Below, piece after piece: positions 23,478 through 34,999 of a stretch of DNA of 64,000 bases (within the stretch, counting starts at the first letter, position 1; each line of letters starts with the position of its first letter). The notes beneath the pieces were generated by a model. That model was not told the origin of the DNA. It made no database searches and saw nothing but the letters and a program-made list of their open reading frames with translations. The position numbers and the translations under genes were made by a program. Where the stretch lies: positions 62,001-126,000 of the forward strand of contig BGZK01001317.1 of assembly GCA_005406025.1 (NCBI GenBank), given 5' to 3'. The DNA comes from Eumeta japonica. Its lineage: Eukaryota > Arthropoda > Insecta > Lepidoptera > Psychidae.

Positions 23478-24714
23478 AGGTAGACAAAAAGTTTTTCGTA
23501 TTTTATAAGTAAAAGATTGCAGTAATATCTATTTGATTGTGCTGCTTGTATCTGGCTAGTTATGATACCATTAAATAGACGACATTAAAAAAAATACAAA
23601 TAGAGACGGTATTCCACCATTTTTCTATTGTTTTCTGTCCACCGAAATGAGTGAATCTAACATAAAAATTCAATACATTTTGAAGTTTTACTATAAATAA
23701 GATAAAAAATGCCATACAAGCCGCCAAAAAAAATTTTTGACGTTTATGGACTTAATATAGTGTCGGTGAGGGTAACACAAAACTGGTTCAAGCGTTTACA
23801 GTCAGGTAATTTTGAAGTTAAAGATGAACCTCGCTTTGGTCGACCTGTTACGGATAAAGTGGATGCCATTTTGGAAACAATAGAGCAAGATCGGCATATT
23901 AGTTGTTACGACATGTTGAAAAGCTGAAAATTAACCGCAATATAATTTTGACTTATTTGACAAAAGCTGGATATACAAAAAGGCTCTATACTTGGGTCCA
24001 CACGAGCTGACTGTAAGAAATCTAATGAATCGTGTACACACTTGCGATGTAATGAAACTTAACCGTTTTCGAAAAGATTGATCACTGATGATGAAAAATG
24101 GATTACCTACAACAAGAACGTGCGAAAAAAATCAAGTTAAAACTACAAGCAAGCTTTACAGACTATAGAAAATCCCGCAATCAGTGGATTCTATGCGTAT
24201 GTCAAGATTGGAAGGGAATTTTTCATCTTGAGCTTTTATCGCTGGGTAAATCTCTCAACTTGGATTTCTACTGCTAACAGCTAATGAGACTCGAGCAAGA
24301 AGTGAAGAAGAAATGGCCGGGACTGATCAACAGAAAGGTGTGGTTTTTCACGATGATAACGTCAGACCATACACATCTTTGGCCAATCAGTTAATATTGA
24401 GAATTTGGTTGAGAAGTGTTAATGCATCCATCATATAGCCCTGACTTGCACCGTTAGATTTTCACCTTTGTCGGTCTCTTCAGAATTATTTACTTAGTGT
24501 TAGGTTAAGACTAATAAAGGATTGTCAAATTTTCTTGTCGCAGTTTTTTGATCAGAAGTCCCAAATTTCTACAACAATGTGACTATGTTACTACTCTGAA
24601 AATGGCAATAAGTTGATAAGTGAAATGGCGAATACATATCACATTTAAATATAAATAAAATATGAAAAATTATCTTTGTTTTTAAAATACAAATATACTC
24701 TTTCTTCGACCTTA
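23477..24714 (+). mobile_element. Mariner element, inactive copy 1
   Basis: About 1.24 kb, the usual mariner length. The terminal sequence taggtagacaaaaagttttt at the left and a reversed relative ending gaccttat at the right resemble the ends of the copy at 52143-53168. The transposase remnant starts at ATG 23647 (MSESNIKIQYILKFYY). It includes the helix-turn-helix part SVRVTQNWFKRLQSGNFEVK, DEPRFGRP, the first catalytic region LITDDEKWITY and the second VVFHDDNVRP. Stops and frameshifts make it a pseudogene. Class: Tc1/mariner cut-and-paste transposase; subfamily not decided. Confidence 0.8.
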
Positions 24715-25069
24715 TAATTAATACCGTTCCATGGTGTGCGTGTGTGTGTGTCTGTATATTATACAACAAAAATCTATCCTTTAATAAAATATGTGAAGGT
24801 GTGATATCTGAATTGTATTCAAAACAATCCAGTTTCTAGCTGTCTACTAAACGATTTTCATGTAAATGAGGAATTTAGACGTACTCCAATAGACCGGTGC
24901 ACGGTATACAAGAGAGATAGAATTAGATCAAAATTTAGTTTTTTCGCTATTTGAATAGAAACTGCTATCATTCCCTTACCTATTTCAGGAAAAATACCCA
25001 TATGTGTAAAATGATTGTAAAAGAAGAATGAAAATAATTTTGTTGATGATTAGGATATTATTAAAAGTA

Positions 25070-26050
25070 GAACGATATGTAGAGACACGCAGTACGAGGT
25101 CCCGCGCGGCCGAAGCGCGTGACAGGTGCGCCGCGCCCGCGCCCGCCCGCGCTGAAACAAGATGGCCGCCGCCGCCTCGCCGCCGCCGCCCCGCGCACCG
25201 CTCCTGCCGCTGGTGCCGCACTGCACGTATCACCAGCACTGCGTTATTGGTTTTTCACGGAAAAAATAGACGAAAACACGCGATAAGAGGCGGGCGAGGC
25301 CGCGACCGCGCTCGCGCCGCCGCCGCGTCCCGGGCCGCCCTCCGCGTCAGCGGCGGCGCGCGCAATGCCGCAGGACTCCTATCTACCGCGCTTAAAAGTC
25401 CCGGAAAAAGATACGTTAACTTCTCCCCGATAGTGTATCTTAGCGGAGGAGCGCGCGGCGCGTAATGAAGCGGCGCTCTCGCAATCAAATCTGGTCCACT
25501 ATCTGATAATTACGCGCTATCACGCGATACCCGAGCGGCCGGAAGCGCCCGCCGCGGGACTCGCGCCTCCAGATTGTGCGATTATCGAAACGTTAAGATA
25601 ACCGTCCCGTACATTAGCGGATAGTTAAGATAACCGAGATAACGGTTTGCATATCTTAAGAAAACTGAGATATTGTATCTGCGGGTTCGATGCACCCGCG
25701 CGAGACGCGGCCGCGGGCGCCTTCACGCAGCGCTCGGCGCATTCCGAGGGCGGGTCGCACGCTGTAGGGAATAAAATTTATTTTGCGTTTAGACGAACTA
25801 GCTTCGAGTTTCTGACGAGGACGCCGGGGCGCACGGCGCGGCGCGGGCGGGCGGGAGAAGCGCGTCGATAGATAGCGCGATAAGCGTTATCTGCGCGGAC
25901 GCACTCCATGCTGACTCACCTGAGCGAGACTAGCGAGGCCCGCTCGCCCGATTTGTGCATCGTTTGCGTTTGAAATTCGCATCAGCGCCGAGCCTCGGCT
26001 CGACTCAGACCGATACGACTACGGAGCGTCTCTAACGTATCGAATGACAT
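25070..26050. promoter_or_regulatory. GC-rich island dense in GATA-binding sites
   Basis: A CG-rich block with consensus WGATAR sites on both strands at 25379, 25499, 25504, 25517, 25596, 25628, 25637, 25870 and 25887, plus GATAAG cores at 25282 and 25880. About one is expected by chance in the 515 bp they span. Open frames (for example 25028-25465) have no domain and low-complexity composition. It lies between serpent and GATAe. Plausible roles are a distal promoter or first non-coding exon of GATAe, or a GATA-dependent enhancer. No experimental support is available to me. Confidence 0.5.
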
Positions 26051-26473
26051 GACCTAGAATTTGAAACCTTTGCCGTTTTTGTGTAGAATATAAATTTAAT
26101 AAAAATTATCATAAACGTAGAGGATCATCAATCGACCCTTTCGCATTTGAGACGATCTGCGACTCCAATCGTTTCCTCTTGTTTTCTGCCTTTATTTAGA
26201 AACTAGAATTTCTAGACGATTATCAAACAATTGTATCGCATTTCACCTACTATACAATTATTTTACGTCCACTGTTTTCTCGTAATGAAAATGTAAACCT
26301 TTAAAAGCCTTTCAAAATATTTGCTGGGCTAAACATTTTATCAAATCGCAACCAGCTACACTGGTTAGCGACATCTCCGGAGCGAGTCCTTCTTATGTCC
26401 CAAGGGGATTCCTACCCTACCAAGGTTTTGTTTATATCCATTCGAGCGTGTGCAGTAATGAGGGCGTCAGTTC

Positions 26474-26475
<2 letters not shown>

Positions 26476-26520
<45 letters not shown>
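26476..26520. repeat. (GT)n microsatellite
   Basis: Uninterrupted TG dinucleotide repeat of about 45 bases. Confidence 0.95.
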
Positions 26521-26521
<1 letters not shown>

Positions 26522-26799
26522 TATGTATGACTATATTTCACAGTTTTCTAACAAAGAGTGAGTTGAAGACGACAAAAAAGATACCCGAAAGCAATATAAT
26601 GTACTAATATTTACGATCCAATACTATGTCAAAAAGGGCTTTGATGGTGTTTTGCAATATAGATTTGGGAGCGATTTCTAGGTTTCTTTGACTTGTTAAT
26701 GGACTTATGACGCATCGATACGAGTCTGTAACTTAATAAATATGTGATGATTTATTGTGAAAGTCTTAAAGACTATGCATTTAGTGCATTCGAGTGAAC

Positions 26800-26827
26800 G
26801 CAAAGCAGTCTCTCCAGACTGCTTTGC
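26800..26827. repeat. Short perfect hairpin
   Basis: Stem gcaaagcagtct with a four-base loop and its exact complement. A transcript of it would form a stable hairpin; context is unknown. Confidence 0.5.
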
Positions 26828-26829
26828 AC

Positions 26830-28045
26830 ACCTCTCCAGGTGTAGCACATTACTATAACACCGGCCTGGCGCAGCTCTCGTGAGGTACACACTTGTGACG
26901 TTTTATCACTTTCAGCTGCTGTCGTATAAGTGCGACAGGTAGAATTAGGTTAGTTTTCTAATACACTTGACATGATTGCGGTATTGGAGGCGTTTATGAA
27001 ACACGATGTTTTTTCTTAGGTGTGTTGATATGGAAAAGAAGCATTTGACAAGCAAAAGCGAGGGTACGTAAGACGCTATGTAGTGGAAGCCGATGTGTTT
27101 GGATCAACTTTCACGTCATCGAGTTAGTACCGTCCTACCAACTCGTTGAGGGTTTTTGCGAACACTAGGAATGATGTTTTGACAATAGGTAGCGCAGGCG
27201 TGCACTTCGCTATTTACAGAGTAAAGCTCAATTTCTCGCTGGATGTTGGCCATTGCCCAACATTGTAAGGACAACCTTACGCCTATGAGAACATCATACC
27301 TACGTGATGATACCATGAGGTCGCCACTTCCTGTGTGTTACTTCCTTTCGTTGAGTGAGTGTTTTTATACCCGATGCGATGTACTATCATTGTACTAGGT
27401 AAAAAGCACTGTACAAAAACCATTAGAGACCACTTCGTAATGAGGATTGTGCATGGTGGCGCGTCAGAAATATATTTTTAAGAGACCTCGGTTTTCGAGA
27501 ATATCGGCTGCACAAATATTAGCAAGATCTGTGGTTCTCTCGGCGATTCCGGTTACTCATAGGTTGAGGAAGAAAATAAGAATTGGACGGTGTGCTAACT
27601 TAAATCTTGACTCCACAATGTAATAATTCTAATACTCTTTTTTTTATGAACCCCTTTTTCTAGAACATTTAATTTTAAGTATATTTTTCTTTGGTTAAGA
27701 ACTTGATGATCTAAAATAAATAGTCACTTTAAATAATAGATATTATGGAAAAAGTATTCCAATTGTTACTACTTAACTACTAATTACTATTGAACCGAAA
27801 TTTCAGAATTGCATACTACACACTTCAGAATAATTTGATATTATATCCGTCACATATTGAACTTCACAACATACCCTTTGAACTAGGAAAAGATTTGAAA
27901 ATAGGCTAATCCACTTACGTCTCATTTTCTTTCAGTAATTTAGGACAATGAGGTATCTAATATACTAATAAATTAAACCTGTGTGATTTGAGATTATTTT
28001 TTTCACTGCATCGTAATATACGAAAGAGTAGAACAATCTGATTGA
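26830..28045. other. Intergenic DNA without recognised content
   Basis: The sequence around 27000-27560 has near-balanced composition and could be old retrotransposon, but I could not match it to a family. The rest is AT-rich. Confidence 0.35.
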
Positions 28046-28049
28046 GAAG

Positions 28050-28270
28050 CGTGAAAATACTATAAGCAACGCGGGCGCGGCTCAGGCGCGTGCGCACGCA
28101 ATTCTCGTCGATCGGGGCCGCATTTTTTGATTAGGTAGGTGTCGAGCGCTCCGGCCGCGTGACGCCTCCAAGCGCGGCGTCGATATCGGCCGACGGCCGC
28201 GATAAGCGATCGACGATCGTCGAAAATCGTTCTTCAACATAATACCTCAGATAGACATCGGCTGAACTAT
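28050..28270. promoter_or_regulatory. GC-rich patch with GATA cores
   Basis: CG-rich block with a GATAAG core at 28201 and AGATAG at 28249-28254, and repeated gatcg motifs. Candidate regulatory element only. Confidence 0.3.
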
Positions 28271-28479
28271 TCCAGAGCGATTTCAGCTGAAGTGTGAAGA
28301 GAGTGTCCGCCTTACGTTTTAATTCGTATTCTAAATTGATCACTGACGTAGCGAACTCAGGAATATAATGTACATACATATGTATCTAATATGCACCAAA
28401 AACAAAAATTAAACAAGTCACATAATTTTTAATTACCCAATTATTAAATAATGTAAAAGTAATCAAAAACCTATTACGT

Positions 28480-29320
28480 TTTATCCACAAACTCACGCTT
28501 ACTTCCTATAAGGATAGGCAGATACTTACAGATCTTCACATGGTGCGATCTTTGCATACCTCTGTTTTATACTTTAATTTATTCATTTAAAATAAGCAAA
28601 TCGTAGCTATATAATTTTCCCTAGTGTATTCATCACATGTTTTTTCAAAGTACGTATTTCCTGACAACGTTATTCCTTCACCACTAACTATCAGAAACAC
28701 ACACTACGTAGAGACCGTATCTCCACTGCATTGCTCTTACTTCCATGTTTCTTCTGTCACACCCAACTTTCTCTAGAATCCAGTAACCACACAATAAACT
28801 AAGCCTTTCTCATGAAACACTTTTACTATCCATAACAGCAAGCAAGGCCTCGTTCGCTTTATTTTCACTGACTCTCTTTTCAACATCTTTATAGTTTTTA
28901 CTGTCATTTGTAAACAAATCGGTGGAGCCGCGCTGTGGTCAACTCGGCCACTGCAAGAAGATGGGCCAGCTCGACTAGTGAGATACCACACACTCAATAA
29001 ACACAGACGTGAAGTAACAGCTTCTGCTGTTTCATTCGTCCAAGGACTGAAAGTTCAGGTAAAACACACTCCTTTCTGTCAGCTCCTCCTCTCTCTATCA
29101 TCCCCTCCTTCAGCGTCATATTCATTACCTTTAAAGTTGCAAGTGTTCATGGGCGCCGGTTACTACCTACATTTTGGTACCCGGCATGCTAGTTTGCCCC
29201 TCGAAAATGTTATGAAACAGCTACTCAAGTAGACCAACTCTTTCACTTGTTCAACTTTCTCATATCCCATGTATTTGACCTGAATCTTACTCACATTTAT
29301 GTTCATAATCTTTTTCTTAC
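28480..29320 (-). pseudogene. Non-LTR retrotransposon remnant, same family as 21540-22980
   Basis: On the minus strand, NINVSKIQVKYMGYEKVEQV and KELVYLSSCF match the region after the YADD box. ESWV, a stop, QKKHGSKSNAVEIRSLRS and the extreme end near 28490-28550 match the C-terminus. A piece at 29140-29210 looks instead like the 3' tail of another LINE on the plus strand (gttcatgggcgccggttact). Heavily mutated. Confidence 0.55.
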
Positions 29321-29339
29321 CACAATGATTTAATTTAGT

Positions 29340-29640
29340 AACGGTGTTTCGCACGCGGGACACGGGCTCAGGACCCCCGAGCCGATGAGGGACCTGAAAA
29401 GCCATCATCGTCGTTGAACTTACACGTAATATTACATTTTATTTCTATTCAGATATTATTTGACTTTATAAACGGATCACAAAGCGTGTGTCCTTAAAGG
29501 CCAAAGCTCTATGTGTCCACGGGTCTCGGCTCTGTGTGCCTAAGGACACTGGCTTCGGACCGTGACTTTGTGTGCGTAAGGTCGCAGCCTCTATGTGCCC
29601 AAAGGCTTTTGCATAACCTAAGAAGCCCTGAAACATTTTT
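29340..29640. repeat. Dispersed GC-rich repeat with short tandem units
   Basis: It begins with gacacgggctcaggaccccc and catcatcgtcgttgaactta. It then has four or so degenerate units built on tgtgtgcctaagga. A related copy lies at 36550-36745 in the same orientation. Confidence 0.55.
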
Positions 29641-30425
29641 TTGAAAAGGAAAACAGAAAAAAATTTTCATGTCATTTTATAGACAGAAATATTGATATTT
29701 ACATGCAATACCTTTTATCAGATCTTAATTCAGTCTTTTTCTTAACCTTTTCAATTGTATCCTCTATCAACAACGCTAAGATATTTATAGGGCGATCATT
29801 CTCGTAAACCTGCCGTGAGTGCTTTCTTTGCGAAATACAGTGAAGGTTGTGCAACAGTCTTTAGGAACCCTGCGGATTTACCAACACCTACAAAAGAGCC
29901 CGTACAGTGTACTTATCTACCACTACATCCAGCAGCTTTTCCATGTTTCATACGTTTTATTTCTTTTGTAATTTATTACATACTAATTTTATTTGCATTA
30001 TAAATTCAAATTCCAAATTCAAATGTGTCTTTATTTCAAAGGTTATGAATATCAACTGAAATACAACAAAGTGTTTTAAGAATGGATATTTTGCTACTTT
30101 TACCACGCAGTCGGGAGGGTATTGTCCTTCAAGTAGAACAAGCGAGAACCTTGAAGGTAGCTCTTTTCAAATTTAACTGTATTATTATGTATATTTAAAT
30201 ATTAAACAAACAAACGCATACAGATCTAAAGTAACACAAATAAATAAATCCGCAAGAAATCAATCTGTATTAATAAATATTAATGAATTATTCTCTTTAT
30301 AATAAACATTAGCTGAATAACGATTTCATATTTATGTAAGTGTAAAGTTGGTATATTTTCAGGGACCTTATTAAACATGCGCACAAAGAACCCCATAAAT
30401 GAAATCGTGACCTAATGTAGTCAAC
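29641..30425. other. AT-rich intergenic DNA
   Basis: No gene, transposon or regulatory block recognised. Confidence 0.4.
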
Positions 30426-30429
30426 TAAA

Positions 30430-31140
30430 AGCAGTTTATTTTTATTTAATGTATTGAATTTAGGTAGATCATTATTTGTCTTAAATATTCTATGTTCTTT
30501 TTTACGTATATTTCATTTTCATTTATAAATCAAGATGCCCGAGTTACGATCTTAATTATCTTAAACTCAGTTCTAAGAATTACTCTAGACTTCAGCCTGT
30601 AAATGACCTGAACAGCCCGTTTTTGTATCAGAAAAATTCTATCGATATCAGAGGCATGATCCTATAGCAAGATGCTGTATGACATCAAGCTGTGAAAACA
30701 GCCAAAACACCAATCTCCAGCCAAAACCAAGACTCCACCAAAGCATATCATCCAAATTAACTACTAAGAATACAGTAAGTAGAATTAACAAACTGTAATT
30801 TCTCATTTCATAAAAAATGGTACCAGATCCATGTTTTACATTCAGAAGTGAGAATTTTACGCATTTGTTTTCCTTTCTATTGAAAAGTAAGTTAATTATT
30901 TACAATCATCTAATTTTCAGCTATGGGTGTAGCAAATATCACGTCCTTATAGGCGATTTTTTGTCTTTTGACTTTAACTAACCATGAAGTATCATTTACC
31001 AACAGTACTATCTTACGCGCATTCCCAACAAAGCCGGGTAAATCATTAGTATAAACTGAAAACCGAAACGGACCAACGGCCGTTCTTTGTGGCACCTCCG
31101 TTTGGACTACAGATCCCACTCCCAATGGAAGCAATGGACA
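30430..31140 (-). pseudogene. Jockey-like LINE reverse transcriptase remnant
   Basis: Minus-strand translation gives EVPQRTAVGPFRFSVYTNDL, the conserved VPQG(S/T)xLGPxLFxxYxNDLP motif. VLLVNDTSWLV follows, in place of the catalytic FADDT box, so the aspartates are partly lost. Towards 30530, IFLIQKRAVQVIYRLKSRV and YVKKNIEYL match the C-terminal part. Inactivated by stops. Confidence 0.65.
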
Positions 31141-31825
31141 CGAAAATTAATAAGCGACAACCAAACTCAACATCTAAATTTATAAATGTGAAGACGTAGG
31201 TATTGGATGAAAGAGTTGAATTAAGTGGATGAAAACTGATGAAAATTAAGATACAACTATATCTGGCATACGTATAACTGCCTGTCTAAGCTAACAGACT
31301 TTCAATATGTTTTATTTTCAGTTTAAATTTATATTGTTTTATACAATAATACAGATAAATGATTATATAGCGTAGCGATCAATTTTTAAAATTCCTTTTA
31401 TTTCACCGATCTTACCTATATAAGTGGCTAAACATAACAATAATAATATATACATATGATATTTATTACAAAATAGTTGTAACAGCATCGGTTCGTCTCT
31501 ATCGCCCTAAACCTTTTTCTCTGTGGCTGTTATTTCCATCAAGAGCAGTTGACAAAAACTAACTAAATTCTATTCTCTTCTTAATAATTTTATACTGGCA
31601 AGTTAAATACCATCGTAAATAATAATTATTTAGTGGTAAATTTTGAAATGGATCATATTTTAATGCAAGTATTTTTGAGAATATGACGGGAATTCACGGT
31701 CAACAATCGATTTCATAACTTAATTTTTATGATGTATTATGATTACAAAAAAGGTTTAATGCCCCGAAAATATTTTAAACTTTGGAGGTCTACTTTTGGT
31801 GAGTCCGCTTATTCATGTCTTACGG

Positions 31826-32300
31826 GTGTTTAAGGGTGAATGTAAAAGAGAATGTGGAAGCTTTGAAGATGATGGGAGACAGATCGGCTGCCAGCTCTCA
31901 ATCAAGAAAATATTTAAGCAGTTGGGAAATTGGTCCTACAGAACTGAGTAATTACATATGTAGATTTGGAATAAGAACAGGATATTGGATCAGCAGCAAT
32001 GCAAACCTTTCACCTGATCACCTTTCTCTCCCTGAGTATTTTTCGAGATGGGTTCCGTACAAACTGATCGATGAATAGAAAGACCGCCAAGGTATATTGG
32101 TGCCGATTTATTATAAATAAACTCGACAGCGCAATCAAATAATTGTTTAATGTGTACTTACCGGTGACTAAACATGGCTGTACAACAACGATCCCGAAAC
32201 AAAGCGACAATCGACCGTACGGTGCTTTAAAACTGAATCACAACGACGACACCGCCCGCGCACCTCCGCTATAACGGTTATTACTATTTAATATTTTTAT
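31826..32300 (+). pseudogene. Remnant of a second mariner-type transposase family
   Basis: Broken plus-strand frame: SRWVPYKLIDE at about 32050, then VLTGD, a stop, TWLYNNDPETKRQSTV at 32155-32220. This matches the first catalytic block of mariner transposases (TGDETWxYxYDPETKxQS). The preceding part, from about 31826, could be the helix-turn-helix half. It differs clearly from the four related copies elsewhere in the window. No ends found. Confidence 0.55.
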
Positions 32301-32919
32301 TCCCAAAAATGTATCTATCCTCTCTACTCGCCATATCCCCTCCTTATCACCTTGCGATTTTTTCTTGTTTCTAAAATTTAAAGTATATGTACACCTATTA
32401 CTCAAAACAATAAGAAAATTCGACTGTTTGCATTACATTAACCGTTATATGTGTCTATGGAAACGTGGAAAATTTGAGAAATTTCAAATCGAATAGAATA
32501 CAGTACGAAAATTAAATATTTTATGAAATTTCAATATTTACTGTCGTGTTTGGTTCTATCTTCACCACTCTGTAAGGAATCAAGGAATCCTATTATGTAT
32601 TCTATATTAAATGAAAGCGTCTATATTAAAGAAACCCAAACTTTCGGACTCGGTGTGCGTGAGCGCCTCTGAGCGCCGAAGCTCCACAAACTTAAAAATG
32701 CAAACGATCGTAAATCCGTTACGTTTATCGGTATGTTTTTAGCGTTTGAATATAATTTTCAATAGGTAGAAGTTTGCAATAGCCTACTATAACTTGAATC
32801 GTGAGAATAAGGCGCTCTTGCCTTAAAACTGTCTCATAAAATTCAAGAGATTTAATCTTCTTATAATTTACATGGTACATAAAATGTGACAGTATATCCT
32901 AGGCACGATTGGTCGTGGC

Positions 32920-33870
32920 ACGTATGTTAACGGCCGTGGTCTCTGCCGACGAGCGCTAGCTGCGCGTCCGCCGGGCCCACGGCGTCAACGAGTCGGTTCC
33001 TTCGTTCGCATCAGAGATAAGATACGACACAGGTGCCGCGCGCGCCCGCGCCTGCGCCCGCACAGCCCCGCGGCCGACTAGCCACGGCCCGACCTCAAAG
33101 AGCGGAGGACCGACCGAGCATAAATTCGCACTTCGACAATACCGAGGTGTCTTATCTCACAAAAATTATTGTTGTAATTATATTTACTTATATATGAACG
33201 CCCTTATCGCAGATTTGAGGTTTAGACCGTTATCGCGGCCGGTACGCTCGAGCGGCGCGGCGGGTGGGGCCGGGCGGGGCGGGGCGGGGCGCCGCGACGA
33301 CCGCTCCTGCGCGAGCACGTCTGTCCTCGTGAACGCTCGCGCTGGACGTCTGCGCTCATCGATCTAGAGAAAGACCTGCCACGCATCAGGAGGCCGCCGC
33401 GACGACCGCTCCTGCGCGAGCACGTCCGTCCTCGTGAACGCTCGCGCTGGACGTCTGCGCTCATCGATCTAGAGAAAGACCTGCCACGCATCAGGATCGC
33501 CTCTTATGAATATGTTGCACTTTCTTTGACATAGAAAAAATCATTTGTGTACAATTAAAAATGAAGCAAAGAGACGAGCGATGGGCGCAGCGGGCGGCGC
33601 GGGGAGCGGGCGTACGCCACGCGCGCCGCTCATGCGGACGTATCGCGCCCGCGGATCAGCGCTATCGGCGGCCGCGGCGGTGATCGATGGAGGCCCGATT
33701 AGATAGCCGGCGAGAGGAGAGTCCTCTATTTTACTCGCGACGCTCCCGAACGACCGCAGGAACCTCCGCCGATTTCTCCGCATCGGCTTTGAGGCTCCTT
33801 CATGCCCGGCTACCTCTTATCGTATCTATAACCATTTCAGTAGAGGTCTGATTGTTAGTCTATAACAATT
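32920..33870. promoter_or_regulatory. GC-rich island with GATA sites and a tandem duplication
   Basis: CG-rich DNA with AGATAA at 33014-33019, its complement TTATCT at 33152-33157 and AGATAG at 33701-33706, plus several weaker GATAA cores. It includes the 105-bp duplication at 33291-33495. Long frames on both strands are compositional. Candidate distal regulatory region of serpent or GATAe. Confidence 0.35.
33291..33495. repeat. 105-bp near-perfect tandem duplication
   Basis: Two copies, 33291-33395 and 33396-33495, differ by one base in the body (cgtctgtcc against cgtccgtcc) and a few bases at the junction. The unit is a multiple of three, so it stays open on the minus strand. That frame is Arg/Ser low complexity with no domain. 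Confidence 0.85.
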
Positions 33871-34379
33871 CTAATGCGCCTTAAACATAAGGTAGATACG
33901 TGTCGTTTTCATATAGTTAGAATAAGACGCATGCGACGCGTAGAGCGCCCGCCGGCCTCTCGCCGCCCGTCCTGCGCTTCCGCAAACATAAAATTAGTTT
34001 TTCTTGTTTGACCTACAGTATAATTTCTTATACACAAAACTGTAAGCTATACGATACAAATATTCTCGGATATCTTATACTGTTCCGATTGGATTATTGC
34101 TTCGTAAATTGATCACGCTTTATAATCATATACTTTAGAATTTAGTGAAACAGTTTTCCCCTTTTGAATTTCTGGTCCGATGATAATTTAATTTTCATTG
34201 CCAATAAGGGTTTACAATAAAACTTTCTTTATGACAGTTCTCGAATTCGTCATGTGCGACACAAAAACATGCGAATTTTATTACTCGTACTTTATAATTA
34301 ATCCAGTAGGTATTTGTATCTCGACTCGTACTATGTGAAATACGGCGGTCGCTTAGTGATTTTATAGACGTTGATACAT

Positions 34380-34995
34380 GTAGCGTCGTGAGGCGCGCGG
34401 CGCGGGCCGCGGGGCGGTGGGCGGAGCGTAGCACGCACGAACACAAATGCGGGCGTGTCGGAACGAGCACGCACACCGACGCCGAGGAAAGCTCCCGGCC
34501 TGCCCCCCGCGCCCCGCCGCCGCGATCGTCACCGGGAAAATGAGGCACAGTCACGTCGGCAATCGCGGGCGCACCACCGCCGTTTCCGTGTCGTCTCTGC
34601 CGCGACCCACTCCCGCGCCGGGGAGGTCCACTCTGCGCCTCTCGCTACGATAATTAATTCGAGTCTGTCGATCGGTCGACTGATCGCGCCTTAATAGTCT
34701 ATAAACGAGTACGGTTGTTTTTCAGAAACAAAGTTTTCGTTACCCCCTCGCTCCTTCCCCGTGTCGTCCTCGTCCTCGAGCGCTACGGCGGCCCGCGGCC
34801 GGTCCGCGACGGAGACCCGCAGCCGCTATTTTCTTACACCGATGTGATCCGTTTTAGTGCATAAAAATGATAAGTATCTATTTAGTTAGGTAACCGACGA
34901 GGTTCCTCCGGTCGCAGTGCCACTCGACGCTCCGACGCTGCACAGGCGTAGGGCTCGCGACGCGCCGGCGCACGGGCAGCGTACTTCAGCGTCTA
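34380..34995. promoter_or_regulatory. GC-rich island
   Basis: A second CG-rich block separated from 32920-33870 by AT-rich DNA. No domain in any frame. Possible promoter or enhancer; no further evidence. Confidence 0.25.
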
Positions 34996-34999
34996 TTTT

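Noticed and set aside
25028..25871. Several Arg/Ala/Pro-rich frames in the GATA-site island
   Set aside because: Frames on both strands are equally open, as expected from GC-rich sequence with few stops; no domain.
26395..26607. Open frame with a Val/Cys repeat
   Set aside because: Produced by translating the GT microsatellite.
33222..33491. Minus-strand Arg/Ser-rich protein with a 35-residue repeat
   Set aside because: The repeat only reflects the 105-bp DNA duplication; low complexity, no splice or start context, GC-rich island.
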